Below the pieces are notes generated by a model that saw nothing but the letters and a program-made list of their open reading frames with translations, did no database searches and had not been told where the DNA came from. Positions 50,906 to 59,922 of a stretch of 64,000 nt of DNA are shown in pieces. The position numbers were made by a program, and so were the translations under genes. Source of the stretch: an uncultured Roseburia sp. (GTDB lineage: Bacteria > Bacillota > Clostridia > Lachnospirales > Lachnospiraceae); assembly GCA_900550935.1 (NCBI GenBank), contig URUD01000008.1, forward strand, positions 1-64,000, given 5' to 3'. Every line of letters starts with the position of its first letter. The stretch's first letter is position 1.

Positions 50906-52150
50906 CTATGCCCTGCGGTTATAAATCTTTTTCACGTGTGCACGGTTTCCGCCCATGATCACGACCGCTCCGATAAAATTAAGTGCCATAAATGCACTGA
51001 TCACGGCTCGCTCCGGCAAAAACAGAGTAAATACCCCTGACAAAAACTGCCCAAGCAGCATCCCGCCCGTGATCGCCATCTGGAAAATGCCGTTGAACCG
51101 TCCCTTTTTCTCGTCCGGCACATAGCTCTGTGTCGCTGATATGCGGATATTATAGGAAGTAACCCCTAAAATTCCCTCGATGAAGCAGACGGCCATGATC
51201 GCGTAATATGGTAAATAAAGTACGGTTCCATCAATGAGGGCACTGCACAGATACACGGTCAATGCAATGGTAAACTTTTTGGCGACCGGAAGGTTTAACC
51301 GGTAATGCACACCTCCGCCTAACAGACGTCCTACCATCATCCAGCCCATCGTAAACATATAGACATACTCGCCGCTGTTATAGTTTAACTTAAAATAAGG
51401 GAGAACCAGTGTCTGGAACGCTCCCTGTCCAAGCGCATTTACCATAAAGTACAACGTGATCGCGCGCAGTCCGCGCTCCTGCTTTAAATAATCCACACCT
51501 TCCAAAAAGGTCTTTTTGTATTGTGCAACGCCAAAGTTCTCGCTTTCCCGTTTGACATAGGTTTCCTCTTTTTTGATCTGTGTCTCCATCACAGCCGCAA
51601 TAAAGAAAGTTACCATGTTAATAAGAAATAACGGCGCAATCCCGATCAGATTATATAAAAATGCTGACAACGGCACGATAAATGTTGCAAGACTCTCCAA
51701 GGTACTCTGAATGGAGTATGCCTTAGAATAATTGCCCTCTGAGATCAACATTGGATAAAAACTGTCGTATGCCACCTGATACACGCTGTCGATCGTGCCA
51801 AGAAGCAGACAGCCCAGGATCAGAAATCCATAATTGAAATATCCGCTGATCATCAGCCATGCGAAAATACCATACAGTGCTGCACTGCAAAAATCCAGTG
51901 TGTAGATCGTTCTTCTTCTGGAGAACTTATCCAGAAACGGGCCTGCCAGTGTCGGTGCCACGACCTTTGGCAGATTATACATCACCGCATAAAGCGCATA
52001 TAAAAACGTCGACCCGGTGTAATCAAGTACCAGCAGTCCTAACGCAAATCCCGCCAGTGAATTTCCCAGGATGGATATCACCGTACCCAGCGTGATCAGC
52101 GTAAAATTCTTTGTCCAAAGTACATTTTCTTTCCTCTTCTCCCCAGCCAT
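50906..52150 (-). CDS. MFS transporter
   Basis: A 414-residue permease with 12 hydrophobic helices. The loop 2-3 motif appears as GPFLDKFSRRRTIY and a related motif occurs in the second half. Resembles the MFS_3/enterobactin-exporter-like group of drug or metabolite exporters. Substrate unknown. GGGAG precedes ATG. It lies 22 bases before cobB. Confidence 0.9.
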   Translation of the reverse strand: MAGEKRKENVLWTKNFTLITLGTVISILGNSLAGFALGLLVLDYTGSTFLYALYAVMYNLPKVVAPTLAGPFLDKFSRRRTIYTLDFCSAALYGIFAWLMISGYFNYGFLILGCLLLGTIDSVYQVAYDSFYPMLISEGNYSKAYSIQSTLESLATFIVPLSAFLYNLIGIAPLFLINMVTFFIAAVMETQIKKEETYVKRESENFGVAQYKKTFLEGVDYLKQERGLRAITLYFMVNALGQGAFQTLVLPYFKLNYNSGEYVYMFTMGWMMVGRLLGGGVHYRLNLPVAKKFTIALTVYLCSALIDGTVLYLPYYAIMAVCFIEGILGVTSYNIRISATQSYVPDEKKGRFNGIFQMAITGGMLLGQFLSGVFTLFLPERAVISAFMALNFIGAVVIMGGNRAHVKKIYNRRA

Positions 52151-52165
52151 AACATCTCCCTGTCT

Positions 52166-52621
52166 TTACATCGAATCCAGATTCATAAAACGATCCCACT
52201 CTTCCCTGTCGCCTGTTCCTGCAAGCTGGATGAGATAGGTGTGATCCTCTGTATCAATAGAAATCTCATAGCCATTTTCTTTTCGTTCTATGTAATAGAT
52301 CACGCAGCCTTCCAGTTCTTTGCATGCCGCACTGTAATCTTCCGGCGCGATCGTGCGGTTCTCTTCCTGCCGGATAAGTGTCCCGTTTGCATCATAGACT
52401 TTATATCCCTCCTCCACAAATAACTGGATGGTCGGCTCTGTAATATGAAAGACCAGCCCATTGGTACGCATCCTGCGGATATCCCGGTTGCAGCTGTTTT
52501 CCGGAAGAATGGTAACATTGTCCAGTTCCATCGTAAAGCTTCCCTGTAACATCTGTATCTGACCGATATATGCTTCCTTGAAATCGAAATGTTCTAATTC
52601 ATTTATCGTCTTGTACTTCAT
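52166..52621 (-). CDS. conserved protein of unknown function
   Basis: A 151-residue cytoplasmic protein without signal or membrane segment. It appears mostly beta (GQIQMLQGSFTMELDNVTILPENS, GCVIYYIERKENGYEISIDTEDHTYLIQLAG, in parts) with Asn/Glu-rich turns. The start at 52621 (MKYKTINEL) has GGAGG 5 bases upstream. First gene of the operon with the MFS transporter, sirtuin and DUF951 genes. I do not recognise the family. Confidence 0.75.
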   Translation of the reverse strand: MKYKTINELEHFDFKEAYIGQIQMLQGSFTMELDNVTILPENSCNRDIRRMRTNGLVFHITEPTIQLFVEEGYKVYDANGTLIRQEENRTIAPEDYSAACKELEGCVIYYIERKENGYEISIDTEDHTYLIQLAGTGDREEWDRFMNLDSM

Positions 52622-52749
52622 CTTGTCCTCCACTCCTGTCTGTTTTTCTGCACGATATTGCCACATCTTTGGCTTTATTGCATTAACGTATCAAGTTTTT
52701 CTTTTACATAAAAGGCAGTACCACTTCCATGATACTGCCCTTTTTAGAG

Positions 52750-52823
52750 TTGCGGGAATAGGATTTGAACCTATGACCTTCGGGTTATGAGCCCGACGAG
52801 CTTCCAGACTGCTCCATCCCGCG
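52750..52823 (-). tRNA. initiator tRNA-fMet(CAT)
   Basis: Cloverleaf with anticodon CAT on the minus strand. Three G-C pairs (GGG/CCC) in the anticodon stem and the C1-A72 mismatch in the acceptor (5' CGCGGGA, 3' TCCCGCA) mark the initiator type. The 3' CCA is not encoded (A73 is followed by CTC). Confidence 0.93.
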
Positions 52824-52872
52824 CTATCTTTTCCATCTGTTATTATATGACTTTCCTTTTAAATTGTCAAAT

Positions 52873-53397
52873 CTACATCTGCTTCGCCAGAATGATGCTT
52901 GCGATCGTCCCCGCAAGGGTAGCGATCAGCGCCCCGGCAAGCGTGTAACGGCTCTTTTTTACCTTCACACTCATAAAGTAGACGGACATCGTGTAAAAAA
53001 TGGTTTCCGTGCTGCTCATCATGATCGATGCCATCCTGCCAGGCAGCGAATCTGTTCCATATTCCTTATAAATATCTAACAGCAATCCGGTTGCCGCAGA
53101 GGACGAAAACATTTTCACACAGGTGATCGGCAGAAGTTCGGAGGGAAATCCCAGCCTTTCCGTAAATACACCAAGAAAATCAGTCAGAAATGTCAGGAAA
53201 CCGGATGCTCTTAAAATCCCAACCGCAACCATCAGTCCGATCAGAGTCGGCATAATTCCAGCCACAGTCTTTATGCCATCCTTTGCACCCTCTAAAAATT
53301 CCTCGTATATGTTATGGCCGCAAAGCAATCCATAACCGACGATGCAAAAGATAAGGAGCGGTATCACCATCTCCGACAAAAACATCAGCAGCCCCAT
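52873..53397 (-). CDS. spmB: spore maturation protein B
   Basis: A 174-residue membrane protein with four to five helices. EGAKDGIKTVAGIMPTLIGLMVAVGILRASG and SSSAATGLLLDIYKEYGTDS with MMSSTETIFYTMSVYF (in parts) are SpmB hallmarks. It acts with SpmA in spore-core dehydration and heat resistance. The start at 53397 has CCGGGGG upstream. Unusually, it is separated from spmA by a signalling gene. Confidence 0.94.
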   Translation of the reverse strand: MGLLMFLSEMVIPLLIFCIVGYGLLCGHNIYEEFLEGAKDGIKTVAGIMPTLIGLMVAVGILRASGFLTFLTDFLGVFTERLGFPSELLPITCVKMFSSSAATGLLLDIYKEYGTDSLPGRMASIMMSSTETIFYTMSVYFMSVKVKKSRYTLAGALIATLAGTIASIILAKQM

Positions 53398-53447
53398 GCA
53401 ATCCCCCGGCACCTCTGTTACTTTATCCTATGTCATTTTGTCTGAAA

Positions 53448-55103
53448 TTATTCCTGATGGATCAGTTTTTCGTATTCTTCCATCGGGATCGGCCTGGAAA
53501 AATAATATCCCTGTATGTAGTCACACCCCAGTGATTTTAACATTTCTACCTGCTGCTCTTCCTCGACACCCTCGGCGATAACCGGCATCTCAAGCGATTC
53601 TGCCATCCGGATGACTGCCGCAATGATCTTTGCGGCACGTTTATCATCCTTTCCCTTTGACATGAATTTCATATCGATCTTTAAGACATCCAAGTCAACA
53701 TCTTTTAATACATTAAGAGAGGAATACCCACTGCCGAAATCATCCATTAAAATCGTAAAGCCTACTTTGTGCAGTGATTCCACCGTTCGCAGGATCACGG
53801 TCTCCACATCGGAAAAGACACTCTCAGTCAGTTCCAGATAAAGATATCTTGGCGGGATCCGGTATTTCTCCACCAGATTGACCAGCGACTCCAAAAACTT
53901 CGGGTTATATAGATTCACTCTTGAAACATTAACGGAGATCGGCTCCGGCTCCCTGCCCGCTTTCAATTCCTTTGCAATAAACTGGCAGACCTTTTCCCAC
54001 ACATAATAGTCCAGCTTGATAATAAACCCATTTTTCTCGAATACCGGGATAAATGCCCCCGGAGAAACCATCGTTCCGTCCGGCTTTCTCCAACGCACCA
54101 GTGCCTCCGCTCCGCTCGGCTGATAATTTTCCAGTTCATATTTGGGCTGAAAATAGACAACGAACTGTTCTTCTGCCAGAGCGCGATCCATCTCATTTAC
54201 AATCTCCTGTTCACGCTCTACCTCTTCGCCCATTTCTTCGGTATAGAATGCCTCGTGCTCCATATATTTGCCCTTGCACTTTTTCGCTGCTGCGGTTGCT
54301 TTATCGTAGATGTTCGTGACAGCCATCTCTTTATCCTCTATGATGTAACAGCCCGCACAGGTTTCCAGATAGCAGTTCAGCCCCTGGTATTCTTTCATCT
54401 TTTCATGGATATGTCTTGCTATGAAAAGTGTATCCGCTTCCCCGGTGACTTCCGCGCACATTCCAAATACATCCGCATTGATCCGTCCGAAATGGCACAG
54501 GTCACGATCCTGCATCGTTTCACGCAGTATCTTTGCAATATATTTGAGTAATCTATCCCCCTCTGCCACACCATAGAAGGAATTGATCATTTTAAAACGT
54601 TCCACATCAAACCGGATAAATGCAAAGGTCTTTTCCGGGTACTTCATCAGCATTTCATGCGTTTTCTGGTAGAACATCTGTCTGTTATAGATACCGGTAA
54701 GGGGATCGAATTCTAACAGGTGCTGTTTACTGCGGCTGATAGCATTATTGATGCGAAACCGGATAATTTCTTTGTGAAACGTTTTAGATATGAAATCCCA
54801 TGCTCCCAGTTTCAGGCAACGTTCTTCATTTTCGGTATCACTCTGTGTGGTCGACACAATAACCGGAATATTTGCATTTGCCGGATTCTTACGAAACTCT
54901 TCCAGAAATTCATAACCATCCATGACCGGCATGATCAGATCCAGGATAATCGCCGCGATGTCTTCCCGATACTGCTCTAAAAGCTCCAACGCTTCTTTTC
55001 CATCCACTGCCTCAATGGCTTCATAATTGTCTTTTAAGATTTCCGCAAACGTGATCCGGTTCAACCGGAGATCATCAACGATGAGGATCTTTTTATACGT
55101 CAT
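53448..55103 (-). CDS. REC-GGDEF-EAL response regulator, c-di-GMP phosphodiesterase
   Basis: 551 residues. The REC domain (about 1-125) has a phospho-acceptor Asp in LDLIMPVMDGYEF. The GGDEF domain (about 130-295) is degenerate, with VAEGDRLL at the active site, so it is unlikely to make c-di-GMP. The EAL domain (about 305-551) is intact: GAEALVRW, SVNVSRVNL, ELTESVF, DDFGSGYSSL, LKIDMKF and VIAEGVEEEQQ. Probable c-di-GMP-degrading output regulator. No histidine kinase is adjacent. It lies between spmA and spmB on the same strand. Confidence 0.95.
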   Translation of the reverse strand: MTYKKILIVDDLRLNRITFAEILKDNYEAIEAVDGKEALELLEQYREDIAAIILDLIMPVMDGYEFLEEFRKNPANANIPVIVSTTQSDTENEERCLKLGAWDFISKTFHKEIIRFRINNAISRSKQHLLEFDPLTGIYNRQMFYQKTHEMLMKYPEKTFAFIRFDVERFKMINSFYGVAEGDRLLKYIAKILRETMQDRDLCHFGRINADVFGMCAEVTGEADTLFIARHIHEKMKEYQGLNCYLETCAGCYIIEDKEMAVTNIYDKATAAAKKCKGKYMEHEAFYTEEMGEEVEREQEIVNEMDRALAEEQFVVYFQPKYELENYQPSGAEALVRWRKPDGTMVSPGAFIPVFEKNGFIIKLDYYVWEKVCQFIAKELKAGREPEPISVNVSRVNLYNPKFLESLVNLVEKYRIPPRYLYLELTESVFSDVETVILRTVESLHKVGFTILMDDFGSGYSSLNVLKDVDLDVLKIDMKFMSKGKDDKRAAKIIAAVIRMAESLEMPVIAEGVEEEQQVEMLKSLGCDYIQGYYFSRPIPMEEYEKLIHQE

Positions 55104-55178
55104 GTTCTCACCAATCTTTCCTGTTGTATTTCCCCTAATCTTTTCTCTATTTAATTATAAGAAATTTTTCACAATTCA

Positions 55179-55790
55179 TCAATGTTTTTCCATAAATTTA
55201 CAGAAAAAAGCGGCAAAAATGGTGCTAATGACAGTCGCAACGATCGCAGGTCCAACAATTTCGGCCGGATTTACACTGCCATACTGGCTGCGATACGCAA
55301 TAATATTGACCGGGATCAGCTGTAGAGACGATATGTTTAAAATCAGAAATGTACACATTTCCTTATTTGCAACGCCCCTTGGCACTGCCTTTGTTTTCCC
55401 ACGTTTTTTCTCCTTTCTTCTCGTTTCCTCCAATTCCTCCAGGCTCTCCATCGCCTTTAGTCCGGCAGGTGTTGCCGCCCATCCCAATCCGAAGACATTG
55501 GCGATCATATTGGTGGCAATATACTCATTTGCCGGGTGCTCCGATGGGATCTGTGGAAAAAAGAAACGCAGTACTGGTTTCATCTTTCCTGCTAACCCTG
55601 CAATGATGCCGGCTTTTTCCGCGATTTTCATAAGTCCCACCCAGAATGCCATAACGCCTGTCATCGTGATACAGAGCGTTACCGCCTCCTTTGCTGAATC
55701 CAGTGCCGCCTCTGTCACCTCCGGGAGTTTTCCGGTAAATGCAGCAAATACGACACCGATCAGGATCATAAATGCCCATAGATAATTCAT
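55179..55790 (-). CDS. spmA: spore maturation protein A
   Basis: A 203-residue membrane protein. SAKEAVTLCITMTGVMAFWVGLMKIAEKAG, NMIANVFGLGWAATPAGLKAM (in parts) and NISSLQLIPVNIIAYR are SpmA hallmarks. It works with SpmB in spore maturation. The start at 55790 (MNYLWAF) has AGGAAAAC upstream; the longer frame would begin with an implausible Lys/Arg-rich leader. Divergent from the DUF885 lipoprotein gene. Confidence 0.93.
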   Translation of the reverse strand: MNYLWAFMILIGVVFAAFTGKLPEVTEAALDSAKEAVTLCITMTGVMAFWVGLMKIAEKAGIIAGLAGKMKPVLRFFFPQIPSEHPANEYIATNMIANVFGLGWAATPAGLKAMESLEELEETRRKEKKRGKTKAVPRGVANKEMCTFLILNISSLQLIPVNIIAYRSQYGSVNPAEIVGPAIVATVISTIFAAFFCKFMEKH

Positions 55791-55943
55791 GTTTTCCTGC
55801 TTCTTCCCGTTTTTATCTATCTTATGTCGGTTTCTTTTTTTCTTTCCTCCCATCCGCTTACATAAATGTCTTTTCCTGCGCATAGATATATTCTGATAAT
55901 GCCGCAGTTTTATCGCGCACCGCCAAAACGAGGTAATTTTATT

Positions 55944-57734
55944 TTGAAACAGTTATCGCCTTCCATAAAAAAACGTGTTCTTTCTGCTTTCTTATGTATT
56001 TTCACACTGATCCCTTTTCTCCTGACCGGCTGCACTTCTGCAAAACCGGACATTTCATCAGCCAACCGGCCAGCTGCTTCTTTTTCCGAATTCTGTGAGG
56101 AACTCTTTGTCTCAGAAGTGTCATCCAATACCATCAACCTTCACTTTACCCTGTCAGATCCCAGTTCCTACGGCATTTCCGATGCACCCATTACCCTGGG
56201 CGAGATCTCAGATCGCGCTGTAAACGAAACAAATGCCAGCCTTGAAAATACGTTAAACGCCCTAAAGCAGTTTGATTATGGCTCACTGACAAAACAAGAG
56301 CAGCTTACCTATGATGTTCTTATGGATTCCCTCACGCATCAGCTTTCAGGTTCTTCCTTCTATCTCTACGAAGAATATTTAAACCCTGCTTCCGGTATTC
56401 AGTCACAGCTTCCGGTGCTTTACGAAGAATATCGTTTTCACAGCGAGCAGGATGTAAAGGATTACTTAGAGCTGATCTCCTTAACCGGGTCTTACTTTAA
56501 ATCGATCGCCTCCTTTGAAAAGGGAAAAGCGGATGCCGGGCTTTTTATGTCAGATGCGGCATGCGATAAAGTCATCGCCCAGTGTAAGGATTTTGTTTCC
56601 GACAAAGAAAACCACTATCTGATCCTGACTTTTGACCATAAGGTAGATGCACTCGCCTCTTTAACGGAAACCCAGCGGGAACAATATAAAAAAGAAAATG
56701 AAACATTGGTTAAAGAGGTCATCTTTCCTGCCTATGAAAAGCTTTCTGCCGTTTTGTCTGCTTTAAAAGGCAGTGGCAAAAATGACAAAGGTCTCTGTTA
56801 TTTTGACAATGGGAAAGCCTATTATGAAACTCTCTTTTATCACAACACCGGCTGTTCAGACCGCATTAAGGATGTTGAAACCAAGATTGACAACCAGAGG
56901 CTTCTCGATTTAAAGGCAGCGATCGCCTTAACCGATGCCAATCCTTCCATTCCGGAAATCTGCGAAAACTATTCCATTCCGGATACCGACCCGCAGGCGA
57001 TCTTAGACAGCCTGCAACAGAACATGCTGGCACAGTTTCCCGCCCCGCCAAAAACCACCTACACCGTCAGCCCGATCGAAGAATGTATGCAGGACTATAT
57101 GGCTCCCGCCTTTTATATCACGGCTCCGCTAGACGATTATGAGCAGAACTCCATTTTTATCAATGGAAAAACACCCTCTCATACAATGCGCTATTTTACC
57201 ACGCTTGCCCATGAGGGATTTCCCGGACATCTCTACCAGACCGTTATGTCCTATGAAGCCGGGCTTCCACCGATCCGGTTTCTGTTAAACTATCCCGGAT
57301 ATATCGAAGGATGGGCAACCTATGTTGAAATGCTCTCGTACCAATATGCCACGCTTCCTTCCGATGCGGCACAGTGGATAGCTTACAATCAGTCTGCCCT
57401 CTTAAGCCTTTATGCCTCTACGGACATCGGCATCCATTATGAGGGCTGGGATCTTGCCGATACCATTAAGTTCTGGAAGAGCTATGGCATCTCCGATGTC
57501 AAAACGATACAGGAACTCTATCAGTACATTATTTCCGAACCTGCAAACTATTTAAAATATTATGTGGGATATCTTGAATTTTTAGAATTGCAGAATACTG
57601 CAAAAGAAATGTTTCAAACGAATTACTGTGATACAGACTTTCACCGTGCACTGCTTACGATCGGTCCTGCACCTTTTGATCTGATTGAGAAATACCTGCC
57701 TCTTTATTATTCCTGTGAGAACGGTCGCTTTTAA
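55944..57734 (+). CDS. DUF885-family lipoprotein, probable metallopeptidase
   Basis: 596 residues. The likely start is TTG at 55944, after GAGG with 10 bases spacing. This gives a proper lipoprotein signal (MKQLSPSIKKRVL then a hydrophobic core) with lipobox LTGC. ATG starts at 55866 and 55899 would add a non-signal-like leader. The C-terminal half has HEGFPGHLYQ, the HExxGHxxQ-type metal motif, plus EGWATYVEML, a downstream Glu, as in DUF885 peptidases related to gluzincins. Substrate unknown; probably extracellular peptides. Its stop overlaps the convergent rsmI stop. Confidence 0.88.
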   Translation: MKQLSPSIKKRVLSAFLCIFTLIPFLLTGCTSAKPDISSANRPAASFSEFCEELFVSEVSSNTINLHFTLSDPSSYGISDAPITLGEISDRAVNETNASLENTLNALKQFDYGSLTKQEQLTYDVLMDSLTHQLSGSSFYLYEEYLNPASGIQSQLPVLYEEYRFHSEQDVKDYLELISLTGSYFKSIASFEKGKADAGLFMSDAACDKVIAQCKDFVSDKENHYLILTFDHKVDALASLTETQREQYKKENETLVKEVIFPAYEKLSAVLSALKGSGKNDKGLCYFDNGKAYYETLFYHNTGCSDRIKDVETKIDNQRLLDLKAAIALTDANPSIPEICENYSIPDTDPQAILDSLQQNMLAQFPAPPKTTYTVSPIEECMQDYMAPAFYITAPLDDYEQNSIFINGKTPSHTMRYFTTLAHEGFPGHLYQTVMSYEAGLPPIRFLLNYPGYIEGWATYVEMLSYQYATLPSDAAQWIAYNQSALLSLYASTDIGIHYEGWDLADTIKFWKSYGISDVKTIQELYQYIISEPANYLKYYVGYLEFLELQNTAKEMFQTNYCDTDFHRALLTIGPAPFDLIEKYLPLYYSCENGRF

Positions 57735-58582
57735 GAGCGATCGTTCTCAAGTAACGCCTGATAGACATCTCGTTTACTGATGCCTCTGTCTTTTGCCACC
57801 AGTTTCATGGCTTCCTTATGTGGTGTTCCCTGTGCCTCATACATTGCCATATGTTCCTCCAGTGACATCGTTTCCCATGCTTTCCGCTCCTCTTCTTCCA
57901 TCTCCTTAAATGTCTTTCCATCGATCACAAAGACATATTCTCCCCTTGGTTCGTTCTCTTTATAGTAATTAAGACATTCAGATATTGTCGTAAGTGTCTT
58001 TTCTTCATATCGCTTTGTCAGCTCCCTACAGACCGTAATTTTGCGGTCTCCGAGTACTTCAAAGAGTTCCTCCAAGGTCTTTACCAGATGGTGCGGTGCT
58101 TCATAAACGATCATCGTACGGGTCTCGTTTTTCAACTGTTTTAACACAGCCGCCCGCTCTTTTTTGTCTCTTGGCAGAAATGCCTCAAATGCAAAACGTC
58201 TGGTCGGAAGTCCTGACATCGTAAGCGCGGTGATACATGCCGCCGGTCCCGGCAGAGAAGTCACCTCGATGCCCTCTTCGTAACAGATGCGCACGATGTC
58301 CTCTCCCGGATCTGAAATACCAGGCGTTCCCGCATCAGTGATCAGTGCGATATTTTTTCCCTCCCGCATGCGATCCACAAGCTGATATGCTTTCTCGATC
58401 TTGTTGAACTCATGGTAACTCGTCATCGGGGTCTTTATCTCAAAATGGTTTAACAGCTTAATGGAATTTCTGGTATCCTCCGCTGCGATAAGGTCAACTT
58501 CTTTTAAGGTACGCAGCACCCGAAACGTAATGTCCTCTAAATTTCCGATCGGTGTTGCACACAAATAGAGCTTTCCTGCCAT
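57731..58582 (-). CDS. rsmI: 16S rRNA 2'-O-ribose C1402 methyltransferase
   Basis: A 283-residue SAM-dependent enzyme modifying the decoding centre. LYLCATPIGNLEDITFRVL, AEDTRNSIKLLNH, ITDAGTPGISDPGE and PGPAACITALTMSGLPTRRFAFEAFLPR (in parts) are diagnostic. The start at 58582 (MAGKLYL) has AGAGGAAA upstream. In many Firmicutes it follows trmN6 directly; here about 3 kb of other genes intervenes. Confidence 0.96.
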   Translation of the reverse strand: MAGKLYLCATPIGNLEDITFRVLRTLKEVDLIAAEDTRNSIKLLNHFEIKTPMTSYHEFNKIEKAYQLVDRMREGKNIALITDAGTPGISDPGEDIVRICYEEGIEVTSLPGPAACITALTMSGLPTRRFAFEAFLPRDKKERAAVLKQLKNETRTMIVYEAPHHLVKTLEELFEVLGDRKITVCRELTKRYEEKTLTTISECLNYYKENEPRGEYVFVIDGKTFKEMEEEERKAWETMSLEEHMAMYEAQGTPHKEAMKLVAKDRGISKRDVYQALLENDRS

Positions 58583-58714
58583 TGTTTTTCCTCTCATTTC
58601 TCAAATACTTCACTCTCATTGAAACAGTTCTAATATAACATAATCAAATAGAAGAAAAAAGCACTTCTTATTCCTGCCAGAGATGTTTGTTGTTTTCTGG
58701 TTCCTGTTTTTAAC

Positions 58715-59725
58715 TTATTTTACGGTAATGTAAATACGCGCTTTGCTTCCATCTTCCTTTGCGTAAATGTAAGCATGTCCCGCATATTTTCCGTAAATTT
58801 TTCCGTTTTCATCCACGGATACGATATCGCTGTTCGAACTGGAATAAGTCGGTTTATTGCCGGAAGACACTGTTACCCGGAGTTTTTTTGTCTCTCCAAC
58901 AGCAAGTGACATTTCAGACTGTTCAAAAGATATGGCTGGCTTTTTGACTGTAACCTCACAGGTTTTACTTACGCCATCCACGGTTGCCGTAATGACTGCG
59001 GTTCCATTTTTTACCGCTGTGACAAGCCCCTTCTCATCGACCACCGCCACGCTGCGTTTATTGCTCTTCCATTTCACTTTTGAGGAAGAAGTGCAAGAAG
59101 CGGTCAGTTTTACCTGCTGTTTCCGAAACAGGCTGACTTTTGTCTTGTTTAACGTAAGCTCTGGTTTTCTTACCGTGACCACACAGCTTGCACGGCTGCC
59201 ATCTACGCTTGCCGTAATCGTTGCCCTGCCCGGTTTCTTTGCCGTGATCCACCCGCGCTCATCGATTGCTACAATACCGGTCTTATCCGATTTCCACGTC
59301 ACGGCATGTCCGGTCGAGGTTGTCGCCTTTAACTGGATGGAATAACCGTTATCTAACGTGATGCGGGTTTTGCTCAACTGGATGGATGTTTTCTCCACTA
59401 CGACTTTGCATCCTGCCTCTCCATTGCTGGTCTTTGCCGTAATCGTTGCAGTTCCTGCCTTCTTGGCAGTGATTTTGCCATAGGTGTTGACCGATGCCAC
59501 TTTTGTGTTGCTGGATGAAAATTTGGGTCGTTTGCCATTGCTGGTGATCGCGGCAAGATAAAAACTATCTCCCACTTTCATCTGCGCAGAATAAGTGCTA
59601 AGTAAAACAAAACCGTAGCCGGATGAGGCATATAAATGTGTTGGTTCTAATATACTGAAAAACAGCATGGATACCATGCAAAAGACAGCTGCCGCTGTAC
59701 GAAAGATTTTTGATTTTGTTGCCAT
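58715..59725 (-). CDS. secreted protein with four Ig-like (Big_2) repeats
   Basis: 336 residues. A signal peptide (about 1-33, ending YASS) is followed by four tandem Big_2 domains of about 75 residues, each with the W/S-S-N/D-xxVAxVD-xxGxIxAxxxGxAxITA pattern (e.g. KFSSSNTKVASVNTYGKITA; VTWKSDKTGIVAIDERGWIT; VKWKSNKRSVAVVDEKG). No enzymatic domain or anchor motif is visible. The start at 59725 has GGGGGGA upstream. It diverges from the next secreted protein. Probable cell-surface or wall-binding role. Confidence 0.85.
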   Translation of the reverse strand: MATKSKIFRTAAAVFCMVSMLFFSILEPTHLYASSGYGFVLLSTYSAQMKVGDSFYLAAITSNGKRPKFSSSNTKVASVNTYGKITAKKAGTATITAKTSNGEAGCKVVVEKTSIQLSKTRITLDNGYSIQLKATTSTGHAVTWKSDKTGIVAIDERGWITAKKPGRATITASVDGSRASCVVTVRKPELTLNKTKVSLFRKQQVKLTASCTSSSKVKWKSNKRSVAVVDEKGLVTAVKNGTAVITATVDGVSKTCEVTVKKPAISFEQSEMSLAVGETKKLRVTVSSGNKPTYSSSNSDIVSVDENGKIYGKYAGHAYIYAKEDGSKARIYITVK

Positions 59726-59922
59726 AAGATCCCCCCATACAAAGATGGCAGGAAATAAGAATGTACTTTTTTCTAATTTATCACGACTCACGCCCCATGT
59801 AAACAGGTAAAGTGTGAACTTTTTATGTTCAAATCGTATCGTAAGTACTAGATTTTTCTATTTTAATATGATAAAGTGGTAGTTGTAACAAAATATTATT
59901 CTATAAGGAAAGGAAGTAAGTC

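Noticed and set aside
58857..59345. 162-codon open frame opposite the Big_2 protein
   Set aside because: It mirrors the repeat structure of the minus-strand gene; no start signal and no recognisable product.
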